Below are positions 25,445 through 33,412 of a stretch of DNA of 64,000 bases, piece by piece (position 1 is the stretch's first letter; each line of letters opens with the position of its first letter). This DNA is from Ruegeria sp. 6PALISEP08 (lineage in GTDB: Bacteria; Pseudomonadota; Alphaproteobacteria; Rhodobacterales; Rhodobacteraceae). Under the pieces are notes generated by a model. The model saw nothing but the letters and a program-made list of their open reading frames with translations, did not search any database and was not told where the DNA came from. The stretch covers positions 248,001-312,000 of the forward strand of contig NZ_LGXZ01000003.1 in assembly GCF_001238295.1 (NCBI RefSeq), written 5' to 3'. Both the position numbers and the translations under genes were made by a program.

Positions 25445-26168
25445 GAGGCGCGACCTCAAAAAAGAAATGAGCCGCAGCGGTCCGGTTGCTGACACCGATC
25501 TTGCCAACGACGTTGTGCATGTGCAGCTTGACCGTATGTTCGGTGATCCCCAGCTTGGCTGCGATCAGTTTGTTGCTTTTGCCGTGCGAGACCAGTTGTA
25601 GCACCTGTTTCTCGCGGCGCGTCAGCTTGGAGTAGCGCGACTGCAGCTCGCTGCCATTTGGCGCGGGCGGTGGCGACTGTATCGCATTGGGCAAGGGGGT
25701 CTGCTGTGTGACGGCCACGCAATCAGCCAGGAAGCTCGGCAAGTACAACTCTTCATGCATCAACAGTCTGAGGATTGCGCGCCATGCATCTGGTGCAACG
25801 TTCATCGGCAGAAACCCGATCTCGCCCAACTGCGTGCGATCCCATCCCTGAAACAGACGCCGGGCCGGTTCCTCTTTGCGGTAGGCAATGGCCAGACAGC
25901 CCGAACCTGTACATTTGGTATAGGCTTTGGGACGCGACAGCAGATCATCAATCATCATCTGGTCGACAACGATGATCTTGCTTCCGGCCGGGTCTTGGTC
26001 GCTCATTGCCTCAAGCGTTTCGAACCGCTTTGCGCGCACGCCGAACTCGGTCTGGACACTTCTGAGTGTTTGATTGGAATAGAAGAGTTCTTTCCCAATA
26101 AAGACGATCGATAACTCTTCGGAACAGATGCTCTGACTGGAAGTTTCTTTCAAACAAGACTTACTCAT
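25416..26168 (-). CDS. CsgD/VpsT-like LuxR-family regulator
   Basis: 250 residues. The C-terminal LuxR helix-turn-helix is clear (KLTRREKQVLQLVSHGKSNK, LIAAKLGITEHTVKLHMHNV). The N-terminal ~150 residues look like a degenerate receiver (IVFIGKELFYSNQTLRSVQT, IIVVDQMMIDDLL), comparable to CsgD/VpsT-type biofilm regulators, without clear phosphorylation residues. It is divergent from the large repeat protein and type I secretion genes, separated by a 0.6-kb AT-rich region, so it is a good candidate to control them. That link is inferred from position. Confidence 0.82.
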   Translation of the reverse strand: MSKSCLKETSSQSICSEELSIVFIGKELFYSNQTLRSVQTEFGVRAKRFETLEAMSDQDPAGSKIIVVDQMMIDDLLSRPKAYTKCTGSGCLAIAYRKEEPARRLFQGWDRTQLGEIGFLPMNVAPDAWRAILRLLMHEELYLPSFLADCVAVTQQTPLPNAIQSPPPAPNGSELQSRYSKLTRREKQVLQLVSHGKSNKLIAAKLGITEHTVKLHMHNVVGKIGVSNRTAAAHFFFEVAPHAAQLSALD

Positions 26169-26365
26169 TATTGCCCCCTACAAAACAGGCGTAACCAGAA
26201 ATTGAGTAATTCAAAGGAGATATTCGGAATAAAAAACGTTAACTAATCAATTAATTACACATGTCTAATCGTAACTTAAATCTCGAATATTTACAACCTG
26301 ATGGTGCAAGATTGGCTCTGATATCCTAGAACTATTGGTTAGGTTTTTACACCTCGCTTTGTGTA

Positions 26366-26394
26366 ACCATTGGAAACAATGGTATTATTTTTTT
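26366..26394 (+). terminator. Intrinsic terminator
   Basis: A perfect 7-bp stem ACCATTG-GAAA-CAATGGT (26366-26383) is followed by ATTATTTTTTTT. The T-run lies on the plus strand, so it ends transcripts running towards the repeat-protein gene. No gene lies just upstream in that direction, pointing to a small RNA or leader. Confidence 0.75.
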
Positions 26395-26412
26395 GAAAGT
26401 ATCTTTGTCTAG

Positions 26413-26441
26413 AACCTGAGCGCCGATCAGGTTTCTTTTTT
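26413..26441 (+). terminator. Second intrinsic terminator, 19 bp after the first
   Basis: A perfect stem AACCTGA (26413-26419) / TCAGGTT (26427-26433) with a 7-base loop is followed by TCTTTTTT. It has the same orientation as the first. Tandem terminators insulate the upstream transcript strongly from the repeat-protein gene. Confidence 0.75.
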
Positions 26442-26646
26442 GGTGTTTTCTAAAAATAGTGAACAAAATCAAGGTTAAGGCGGCAATAATACTTTCAGTC
26501 AGCTAGCCGCAGGCTTTCGTCGCTGCGAACATGGTCAAGCTTCAATTTATGAAGTGTCTGTCCCTGACGTGACCAATCCTTGCTTATTTCAGCTTTGTTT
26601 TTAGGGGGTCACGCTTTCGGTTTAACCGGGAAAGGAGGTGGCTTCG

Positions 26647-26706
26647 AATAAACACGCAACGTCCGCATTCAGCGCTTGTCTCGCTGCGTGTGGTTTATTT
26701 TGTTTC
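26647..26706 (+). terminator. Bulged hairpin with T-rich tail before the repeat-protein gene
   Basis: AATAAACACGCA (26647-26658) pairs with TGCGTGTGGTTTATT (26685-26699) with a 3-base bulge, and TTTTGTTTC follows. It ends about 65 bases before the chosen start of the repeat protein, so it may be a leader attenuator instead of an end-of-gene terminator. Confidence 0.5.
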
Positions 26707-26770
26707 AACCGCGCCTGATGCCGCTTTGTAGATGAATGGCGGTCTGGCGTTCCAGAAATGGGATTTTGTC

Positions 26771-29065
26771 ATGAGACGCAATACGAATAATACCAATGTA
26801 ACGACCGTCGATGAAATTAACGTCGAAAACCTGGATGCTCCGGTCAATGTTGAAATTCCTGTAGAGGAAGCCTTTGTTGAGGCCGATCTGACAGCGCAAC
26901 AACAGCAGCAAGATCAGAATGTCGACAACTCGAACGATCAGGGTCAGGATCAGGACCAAGGTCAGGATCAGGGCCAGGAACAGGGTCAGGAACAGGGTCA
27001 AGACCAAGGTCAGGACCAGGGCCAGGATCAGGGTCAAGACCAGTCGCAGACGCTGGATGCTGGTGATGACAGCAACGACAACTCGAACAACAACGCCATC
27101 AATATCGATTTTGGTGGTGGTGAGTGGATTCCGCGTGACGATGACCAGGTCGATCTGGATCTTGGAGACTCGGCAACAGTTGGTGATGTGATCACCGCAG
27201 GCCGCGACCTGACCTATGATCCCGGCGATGACATGAATCTGGACATCTCGATGGATGGTGCCGGTACGGCCATGTCATCCGTCAACAACCAGGTTGCCAG
27301 CTTAAGTGATGATGACACACTGGATTCAGCGACCGTGTCGAACAATGCGGGCTTTACCCAGAACGGCAACGCCAATGGCGGTACTGCCACGGCAGCTGAA
27401 GGTATCAGAGCGAATGCGGATGGAGGAAACTCTGGCGACGGAGGCACCACGGTTGGTGGCGCGGCAGACTCGTCAACATTGGGCAGCCATGCCTGGGCCG
27501 CTGGTGGCGATACCGGCAGTGCTGACGGGGACTCGGACGGCGGAAACGGAGGCTCTTCGGGTGACGCGTCCAACTCAAGCATGGGCGTGGGGACATCCGA
27601 AGCCGGCGCGACGGGCGACAGCTCGGGCGGCAATGGCGGTGCTGCTGACAGCTCGTCTTCTTCGGACAACGATGGCAGCACGAGCGCCGATGGCGTTGGT
27701 ACTGGCGGTGCCGGTGGCAGCTCGGACTCGTTTGGTCTGGGTCTGGGGCTTGGCCTGTCAGGTGCAAGCTCATCGGGCAACGCAGATGGCGGCAACAGTG
27801 ATTCCGATTCAACCGGAACCGGTACCGGTACGGCGGACAATGCCACGGATGCGTCCGGATCAGACGGCGGTGACGGTAGCGCTGCGACAGAAGGTTCAGC
27901 CTCGAACACCAGCGACAGCGACACCGAAGCCAATAACGCCACTGCGGGTGATAACACTGCCGATGGCACGGCAGACAGTGGCGCGGACAGCTCGGCTGAT
28001 GGCACAGGCGGTGACGGAACCGGTGGTGACGGCACCGGCGGTGATGGAACCGGTGGTGACGGAACAGGTGGTGACGGAACCGGTGGTGACGGCGAAGGTG
28101 GCTTTGCCGCGTTGCTTGAAGCCGCGATCATGGAACTGCAGGAAGAGCTTGGCATGATTGATGCCGAACCCGGCGAAGGCGGTGACGGAACCGGCGGCGA
28201 CGGAACCGGAGGAGATGGTTCTGGCGGTGATGGTACGGCTGGCGATGGCTCGGGTGGCGATGGTTCCGGTGGAACAGCGGACGCAACTTCCGACGCCCAG
28301 GGCGTTGGTGATCAGTCGGCAAGCGGACCGGATATCGACCAGAGTCCAGGTGACGTGAACGGTTCAGCCAGCAACTCGCAAGCCACGGATGGCAGCGGCG
28401 GTGACGGCGGTTCGAATACAGCCGACGGCGCAGCAGATGCAATGGGTTCCGGTACATCGGCTGCTGATGGTGACGGTGGAGCAGGTGGCAGCACAACTCC
28501 GACGTCTACCTCAAGCGGTACCGGTGCGGGATCTGCTGATGCGGCCAATACCGCAGGTGATGGCGGAGCCGCTGATGTATTCGGAGATGCGGACACCAAT
28601 GGTGCCGCTGACAGCTTGGCCGAAGCGATTGCCGGATATGGTGGCGCGGGTAGCTCTGACAACGATGCGACCTCGACCGGATCTGGTGACGCAACGGGTG
28701 CAGCCAACTCGGGTGCTGGTGGTGCCGGTGGCGCGTCAGCCGCAAATGGCGGAACCAGCGGAGCCTCGATGGGCAGCGCAACCTCGGGTGACACCATGGG
28801 TGGCACCATCACGGGCGGCAGCGCGGCCGGGGCCTATTCCGGCGACGGTGGAGCAGGCGGCAATGGCGGAACGTGGGGCGCGAACAATGGTGGCGATGGT
28901 ATCGTGACCGGCGAGTCCTATGCCTCGGCAGCGGCAGTGGTCGATACTTCAGCCTTCAATCAGTCGATCATTATGGGTGCCAACGTGCTTGGCAACTCGG
29001 TCGATACGACCATGGTTGGCGGCTCGATGAACGTTTCGTCTGCAAGCGACGACACTGACGTTTAA
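26771..29065 (+). CDS. Gly/Asp/Ser-rich repeat protein, probable type I secretion substrate
   Basis: 764 residues from the ATG at 26771, chosen over an ATG at 26732 with no ribosome-binding site. Order: an N-terminal Asn/Thr-rich acidic segment; a QDQG/QEQG repeat (about residues 56-92); a short hydrophobic-acidic domain; then more than 500 residues almost only of G, S, T, D, A and N, with two blocks of GTGGD-type pentapeptide repeats flanking a helical insert (ALLEAAIMELQEELGMIDAE); and a C-terminal segment with GANVLGNSVDTTMVGGSMN. It is very acidic, without a signal peptide or Cys, as expected for unfolded T1SS export. It resembles RTX-like or matrix proteins but lacks the exact RTX nonapeptide. 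The exporter genes follow at 31506-34765. Confidence 0.8.
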   Translation: MRRNTNNTNVTTVDEINVENLDAPVNVEIPVEEAFVEADLTAQQQQQDQNVDNSNDQGQDQDQGQDQGQEQGQEQGQDQGQDQGQDQGQDQSQTLDAGDDSNDNSNNNAINIDFGGGEWIPRDDDQVDLDLGDSATVGDVITAGRDLTYDPGDDMNLDISMDGAGTAMSSVNNQVASLSDDDTLDSATVSNNAGFTQNGNANGGTATAAEGIRANADGGNSGDGGTTVGGAADSSTLGSHAWAAGGDTGSADGDSDGGNGGSSGDASNSSMGVGTSEAGATGDSSGGNGGAADSSSSSDNDGSTSADGVGTGGAGGSSDSFGLGLGLGLSGASSSGNADGGNSDSDSTGTGTGTADNATDASGSDGGDGSAATEGSASNTSDSDTEANNATAGDNTADGTADSGADSSADGTGGDGTGGDGTGGDGTGGDGTGGDGTGGDGEGGFAALLEAAIMELQEELGMIDAEPGEGGDGTGGDGTGGDGSGGDGTAGDGSGGDGSGGTADATSDAQGVGDQSASGPDIDQSPGDVNGSASNSQATDGSGGDGGSNTADGAADAMGSGTSAADGDGGAGGSTTPTSTSSGTGAGSADAANTAGDGGAADVFGDADTNGAADSLAEAIAGYGGAGSSDNDATSTGSGDATGAANSGAGGAGGASAANGGTSGASMGSATSGDTMGGTITGGSAAGAYSGDGGAGGNGGTWGANNGGDGIVTGESYASAAAVVDTSAFNQSIIMGANVLGNSVDTTMVGGSMNVSSASDDTDV
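26937..27044 (+). repeat. Tandem repeat encoding GQDQ/GQEQ
   Basis: A 12-bp unit close to GGTCAGGATCAG is repeated about nine times with silent and D/E changes, coding for alternating Gly-Gln-Asp/Glu-Gln. Such low-complexity DNA can vary in copy number. The antisense frame reads as a very hydrophobic peptide, which is an artefact. Confidence 0.8.
28001..28102 (+). repeat. Tandem 15-bp repeat encoding GTGGD, block 1
   Basis: About six copies of a 15-bp unit like GGAACCGGTGGTGAC encode Gly-Thr-Gly-Gly-Asp. The Asp-Gly spacing could bind calcium, as in RTX proteins, but the unit is five residues, not nine. Confidence 0.8.
28171..28275 (+). repeat. Tandem 15-bp repeat encoding G(T/S)GGD, block 2
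   Basis: Same unit type as block 1 with more changes (Thr to Ser and Ala). The two blocks flank the only strongly hydrophobic helix of the central region. Confidence 0.75.
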
Positions 29066-29114
29066 GTCAAATAGCGGGGTTCGTATTTTCGGGCCCCGTT
29101 GATCTTTCAAAACT

Positions 29115-29141
29115 GCCGAGGCCGTAAATCGCGGCCTCGGC
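29115..29141. terminator. Strong hairpin between the repeat protein and the next gene
   Basis: A 9-bp perfect stem GCCGAGGCC (29115-29123) / GGCCTCGGC (29133-29141). There is no T-run, so it may stabilise the 3' end of the upstream mRNA or lower read-through instead of ending it fully. Confidence 0.45.
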
Positions 29142-29195
29142 CCAACTGACCCAAAGCGGAAATTTTTGCCGGCACGGGTATAAAGGAAAACCGAC

Positions 29196-31151
29196 ATGGC
29201 CCTTGACAGTATTTCTGAAACGATAGCGCATTTTGTTGGAACTTTTGAGCTTACAATCGAACAGTCCCGGCTGAGGGACCAGTACGAGGAATTTACAGCG
29301 CTGAGGCGCAAAGCCGAAATTGAGGGGCTGGAAGATCCGGCCTCGATCCATATCAAGGCAGATTTGGATATTCCTGCGGGCGTGTACAAAGCTCTGCCCT
29401 ACAGCTTTCAACCTTCTGACCCCGAAATGCCGCTGCCGAATGCGCCCAGTGTGCCGGTGTCGGAATCGGTGATTATTGTCGACGGCCCCGGGCAACCCGT
29501 TCGTTTTGTGCCAGAGAGCGAAATAGGCGATACTGGCCCGTCTTCCTTTGTCGAATTGATCATTCTACCGCCAGAAACAGTGCCGTTGGGATCAGCAGTA
29601 ACCGTCACCGTGCAGACTGTTTTCATGCGCGACAATGACGTTGTGGGCGAGGGCGACTTTCGGGATCCCGAGGCGCTTATGGCCCAGGGTAAGCAGATGC
29701 TGGACATGGCGCTGTCGCTGCACGCCGTTGCCGCGCCATCTTTTTCACTCGCGGACTACCAATCGACGGAAATGCTCGACGCGCTTGCCGAACAGATGAC
29801 GACCCCGATGACCTCAGACATAGAGGGCGTGACGGTGCACCAGTTTCACGGCAGTGAAGCGTTGGGTGTGATCGTCAATGGCGAACACGTGGCAGACGCA
29901 CCGGTATGGAAAGACCTGTTACCCGAATTCCACCAGCCCGAAGATGCAAGTGACTCAGCTGAACTTCCGTTTCCTGATGAATGGGATCAGTCAAAAGACC
30001 CTGAATTTGATGATGGGCATTTGGTCGTGACCGGCGGCAACGTGGCAATCAATGCAATGGCGGCGACTGTCGCCTGGGTGGATGCCCCAATCATAGCCGT
30101 AGGAGGGCAGGCGGTTAGCCTGACGGCCATTAGCCAGGTCGCTGTTGTTTCCGACTGGGATCAAGGTGCTCCGGGAACAGGCAGTGGCACCAACATCGTG
30201 CAGACGTCGCAAATCGAGGTCGAATCCAAAACAGCACCTTGGCTTGGTGCAACGTCAGGCGCTGCGGGTGCGGCACCGATTGTTATCGTCGACCATGTTC
30301 AGGGTGATCTGGTTGTCGCGAATTTCATCAAGCAGGATATCGACGCTACAGATATCGACCAAATCGAGACCGAGATTTCAGCTTCGTCGACCGTGTACGC
30401 GCTGGGCGACAACGAAATGTACAATGTCTCTGACCTGATCCAGCTGGGCAATTACTATGATGTGATCATCATCGACGGAAACATGATCTCGGTAGACGTT
30501 GTTAACCAGACGATCGTGTTGGTGGATGACGACGTCATCAGCGGCGGCATGGACCCGGCAGCGGACGGAGACGAGGCCGGGGACGACGAAAATCTGGTCA
30601 TGAACGAAGCCTCTGTCAAAACGGTAGGGGACGATACCTATCAGGACATGTCCCACGAAATGTCTGACACTATGGCACTGGCTGAAGACGACATAGCTGC
30701 GCTTGAGGATGCGTTGTTGAATGATCCCAATTTCGCTGGAATGGAGCAGATACGCGTTCTCAAAATCGACGGAGATCTGTTGCAGGTGAACGTCGTCGAA
30801 CAGACCACCGTAATGCAGGATCAGGATGACATCGAACTGTCCGGCCCTGATGCGCCCCAGACACAGGTGGTGGCTGGCAGCAACGCCCTGTTGAATAGCG
30901 CAAGTGTGACCAAGATGGGTGTGGATTCGACAATCATGGCCGCCAACGGGGCATATTCCGATCTGATGCTGCATCAGGCCAGCTTGCTGGATATGCCGAA
31001 CAACGAAGACATAACGACAATGACCAATGAAGCCATCGCCGCCATAATGAGCGATATGAGCATCGCGCAGCCTGATGCTGCGTTGGCTTTGACCTCTCCA
31101 ACAACCGATCCCACGACCAACGACGATGGCCTGCAAACCTTGCTGGCCTGA
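29196..31151 (+). CDS. Large acidic protein with GxN-x3-N repeats in the T1SS locus
   Basis: 651 residues, acidic, no Cys, signal peptide or membrane segment. The N-terminal ~70 residues are helical (ETIAHFVGTFELTIEQSRLR). From about residue 280 a degenerate repeat appears: a GxN-x3-N core (GGNVAINA, GDNEMYNV, GSNALLNS, with DENLVMNE related) followed by hydrophobic beta strands and strings such as DGNMISVDVVNQTIVLVDDD and DGDLLQVNVVEQTTVMQDQD. The same core (GANVLGNS) ends the preceding repeat protein. No known domain is recognised. It sits between the repeat protein and the exporter genes, so it is probably a second secreted substrate or a matrix organiser. The ribosome-binding site AAAGGAAAA is good. 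Confidence 0.75.
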   Translation: MALDSISETIAHFVGTFELTIEQSRLRDQYEEFTALRRKAEIEGLEDPASIHIKADLDIPAGVYKALPYSFQPSDPEMPLPNAPSVPVSESVIIVDGPGQPVRFVPESEIGDTGPSSFVELIILPPETVPLGSAVTVTVQTVFMRDNDVVGEGDFRDPEALMAQGKQMLDMALSLHAVAAPSFSLADYQSTEMLDALAEQMTTPMTSDIEGVTVHQFHGSEALGVIVNGEHVADAPVWKDLLPEFHQPEDASDSAELPFPDEWDQSKDPEFDDGHLVVTGGNVAINAMAATVAWVDAPIIAVGGQAVSLTAISQVAVVSDWDQGAPGTGSGTNIVQTSQIEVESKTAPWLGATSGAAGAAPIVIVDHVQGDLVVANFIKQDIDATDIDQIETEISASSTVYALGDNEMYNVSDLIQLGNYYDVIIIDGNMISVDVVNQTIVLVDDDVISGGMDPAADGDEAGDDENLVMNEASVKTVGDDTYQDMSHEMSDTMALAEDDIAALEDALLNDPNFAGMEQIRVLKIDGDLLQVNVVEQTTVMQDQDDIELSGPDAPQTQVVAGSNALLNSASVTKMGVDSTIMAANGAYSDLMLHQASLLDMPNNEDITTMTNEAIAAIMSDMSIAQPDAALALTSPTTDPTTNDDGLQTLLA

Positions 31152-31191
31152 TTTTTCCTGTATTTTTACCGAGTGACCAAAAGGTTAATAA

Positions 31192-31505
31192 ATGTCGATC
31201 GTATTCACGTCGCGCCGCCCGTATTTGTCCAGCCCGCTGGACAGGCAGGGCGGAGGAGGGCCGCAAATCCAAAGTCTTGGCGAAAGGGTAAGACCCGCGC
31301 CCCAAGGACCAAGACCGGCACCACGTTTGCATCTGACACAACAGATGCGTGTGTCAGACCCGGACCCGAACACTTCAGTTGAATCTGAGACAATGAAGCA
31401 ATCCGAAGAACAACACCACTCACGCGAAGAACGGCGCGCTGATCCTCCCCATCGGCGTGCGCAGCCGCGACCCGCTCAGGACAAGGACCCGGCGGGTGGC
31501 GGCCA
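31192..31505 (+). other. Open frame before the ABC exporter, possible frame-shifted N-terminus
   Basis: An ATG at 31192 with AAAAGG upstream opens a frame that runs to 31776, overlapping the ABC transporter in another frame. Its first part (MSIVFTSRRPYLSSPLDRQG, then QIQSLGERV, later MKQSEEQHHSREERRADPPH) looks like coding sequence. After about 31490 it turns into Arg/Pro-rich sequence, while the transporter frame there reads like a normal acidic N-terminus. The simplest reading is that 31192-31490 is the transporter's own N-terminal extension separated by a one-base frameshift. It could be a sequencing error, a real mutation or a separate small gene. Confidence 0.4.
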
Positions 31506-33410
31506 TTGGCCGACGCTGGTGGTCCCGATCAGTCAACCGCCGAGGAAACGACTGCGCGTAAGACCCCCTCTGCTCGCGCAGCCGGCGAAAATCGCATGGG
31601 CACCACGATCGAGGCCGAGGCGAACCAGCCACTGCTGCATAATCAGACCGGCGGCGGTGATGGCAAAGGGCCACCCCAAACTTTTCACAAGCGCACCCCG
31701 CCCGAGGATTTTCAACGCACCCTGCGTGTGTCGATCCGGGCGATCTGGCGCAACCTTGCCTTTGTTCTGGTTCTGACCTGCGCCACCAATATCCTGATCC
31801 TGGCGATCCCGATCTATCTGTTTCAGATCAGTGACCGCGTTCTGACCAGCCGGTCTTTGGATACTCTGATCATGCTGACCGCAATCGTCGCAGGCGCGGT
31901 GATCTTTCAGTCGGCCTTCGACGCGGTGCGCCGGTTCATGCTGATGCGCACAGGGGTCGAAGTGGCGGCCCGCCTGGGCGCACCGGTGCTAAGCGCTGCG
32001 GCCCATGCCTCGTTGCACGGCAATGGGCGCGAATATCAGACGCTTGGCGATTTGCAGCAACTGCGCGGCTTTATGGTGTCGGGTACTCTGATCTCATTCC
32101 TGGACGTACCTTTCGCGCCCTTGTTCATCCTGATGATATTCCTGGTGCATCCGCAGCTGGGCATGATTGTTATCGTGACCGCGCTGCTGCTTATGACGAT
32201 CGCTCTGATCAACCAGAAAATGACGGCTAAACCCTTTGCCGAGGCCAACAAGGCGCAGTCCCTGGCGAACCAGCATCTGGATTCGATGTCACGCAACAGC
32301 CAGATCATCAACGCGCTGGCCATGATCCCCGAGGCCGTGCGGATATGGGGGCGCGACACCGCCCAATCGCTGACATGGCAGGTGCGTGCGCAGGACCGAA
32401 ACGTGATCTTTGCGGCGATCTCACGGGCTGTCAGGCTACTGACTCAAATCGGAATTCTGGGTTGGGGTGCGTATCTGGCGTTGCAAGGAGAGATCACCGG
32501 CGGGATGGTGATTGCTGCTTCGATTATTGCAGGGCGTGCTTTTGCCCCCATCGAAGGCTCGATTGAGGGCTGGAACAGCTACTTGCTGACACGCGGGGCT
32601 TATGGGCGGATCAAGGCTTTGCTGTCGACCTCGGCCCTGCAATTCGAAAAGCTGCGCCTGCCGCGTCCTGAAGGCCGTATGGATGTAGAACGCTTGTTAT
32701 ATGTGCCCGGTGGAACCAAACGTGTGGTTTTGAACGGGATCACATTTTCGCTGACTCCCGGTGAAACGCTGGCCATCATTGGTAATTCCGGCGCCGGTAA
32801 AACCACGCTGGGGAAAACGCTGGTCGGGTCCATTCTGCCTACATCAGGCAGTGTGCGGCTGGACTTGATGGATATTCGAAATTGGGACCCGCGCCAGTTC
32901 GGGGAAAGCATCGGCTACCTGCCACAGGATGTTCAACTGTTCCCCGGCACGATAAAGGACAATATTGGCCGGATGCGGGCAGATGCGACCGACGAACAAA
33001 TCCACGACGCCGCCGTACTGGCCGATGTTCACAACATGATCGCAACCCTGCCGCAAGGATATGAGACCGTAGTGGCCGCAGATGGCTCGCCTTTGTCGGG
33101 CGGACAGAAGCAGCGCATTGCGCTGGCGCGTGCGTTCTTTGGCAACCCGAGATTGGTCGTGCTGGATGAGCCAAATTCAAACCTCGACGTCGCCGGCGAC
33201 AAGGCACTGGCCTGCGCCATAGAACAGGCGCGCGAAAGCAAGATCACCGTAGTTGTCATCACGCAGAAGCCAACGCTGTTGAACGTGGTCGACAAGATCA
33301 TGCTGCTGACCGATGGGCGCGTGGCCCTGTTCGGTCAGCGCGATCAGGTTCTGCAACAGCTCAACGCGCCGCGTAAGCAAACCGGAATTGAAGGCCAGCA
33401 GGGGGGCTGA
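31506..33410 (+). CDS. Type I secretion ABC transporter (permease/ATPase)
   Basis: 634 residues as an open frame from TTG 31506; ATG 31596 is an alternative and a longer N-terminus is possible. A hydrophilic N-terminus precedes a six-helix transmembrane domain (from about residue 85, NLAFVLVLTCATNILILAIP) and the nucleotide-binding domain: Walker A GNSGAGKTT, ABC signature LSGGQKQR, Walker B LVVLDEPN and an H-loop replaced by TQK (VVVITQKPTL). The layout matches PrtD/LapB-like T1SS exporters without a C39 peptidase domain. It exports unfolded substrates with C-terminal signals; the two proteins upstream are likely cargo. Confidence 0.9.
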   Translation: MADAGGPDQSTAEETTARKTPSARAAGENRMGTTIEAEANQPLLHNQTGGGDGKGPPQTFHKRTPPEDFQRTLRVSIRAIWRNLAFVLVLTCATNILILAIPIYLFQISDRVLTSRSLDTLIMLTAIVAGAVIFQSAFDAVRRFMLMRTGVEVAARLGAPVLSAAAHASLHGNGREYQTLGDLQQLRGFMVSGTLISFLDVPFAPLFILMIFLVHPQLGMIVIVTALLLMTIALINQKMTAKPFAEANKAQSLANQHLDSMSRNSQIINALAMIPEAVRIWGRDTAQSLTWQVRAQDRNVIFAAISRAVRLLTQIGILGWGAYLALQGEITGGMVIAASIIAGRAFAPIEGSIEGWNSYLLTRGAYGRIKALLSTSALQFEKLRLPRPEGRMDVERLLYVPGGTKRVVLNGITFSLTPGETLAIIGNSGAGKTTLGKTLVGSILPTSGSVRLDLMDIRNWDPRQFGESIGYLPQDVQLFPGTIKDNIGRMRADATDEQIHDAAVLADVHNMIATLPQGYETVVAADGSPLSGGQKQRIALARAFFGNPRLVVLDEPNSNLDVAGDKALACAIEQARESKITVVVITQKPTLLNVVDKIMLLTDGRVALFGQRDQVLQQLNAPRKQTGIEGQQGG

Positions 33411-33412
33411 CC

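Larger units (their letters stand above)
26169..26770. promoter_or_regulatory. 0.6-kb AT-rich intergenic region with terminator-like hairpins
   Basis: Lies between the divergent CsgD-like regulator and the repeat-protein gene. No open frame looks like a gene. It is markedly more AT-rich than neighbours. It contains a TTACAC/GTGTAA stem (about 26346-26365), two strong intrinsic terminators on the plus strand (26366-26394 and 26413-26441) and a bulged hairpin with a T-rich tail (26647-26706). Promoters for both genes are expected here; a plus-strand small RNA ending at the first terminators is possible. I could not fix promoter boxes with confidence. Confidence 0.6.

Noticed and set aside
26705-27037. 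A very hydrophobic 110-residue minus-strand frame (LTLILALVLTLVL...)
   Set aside because: It is the reverse complement of the GQDQ-coding repeat; the apparent membrane protein is an artefact.
27214-28155. A Pro/Ser-rich 313-residue minus-strand frame
   Set aside because: Reverse complement of the Gly/Asp/Ser repeats in the secreted protein.
26931-28275. CRISPR array in the repeat region
   Set aside because: The repeats are 12-15 bp, contiguous and in frame with a protein; there are no spacers.
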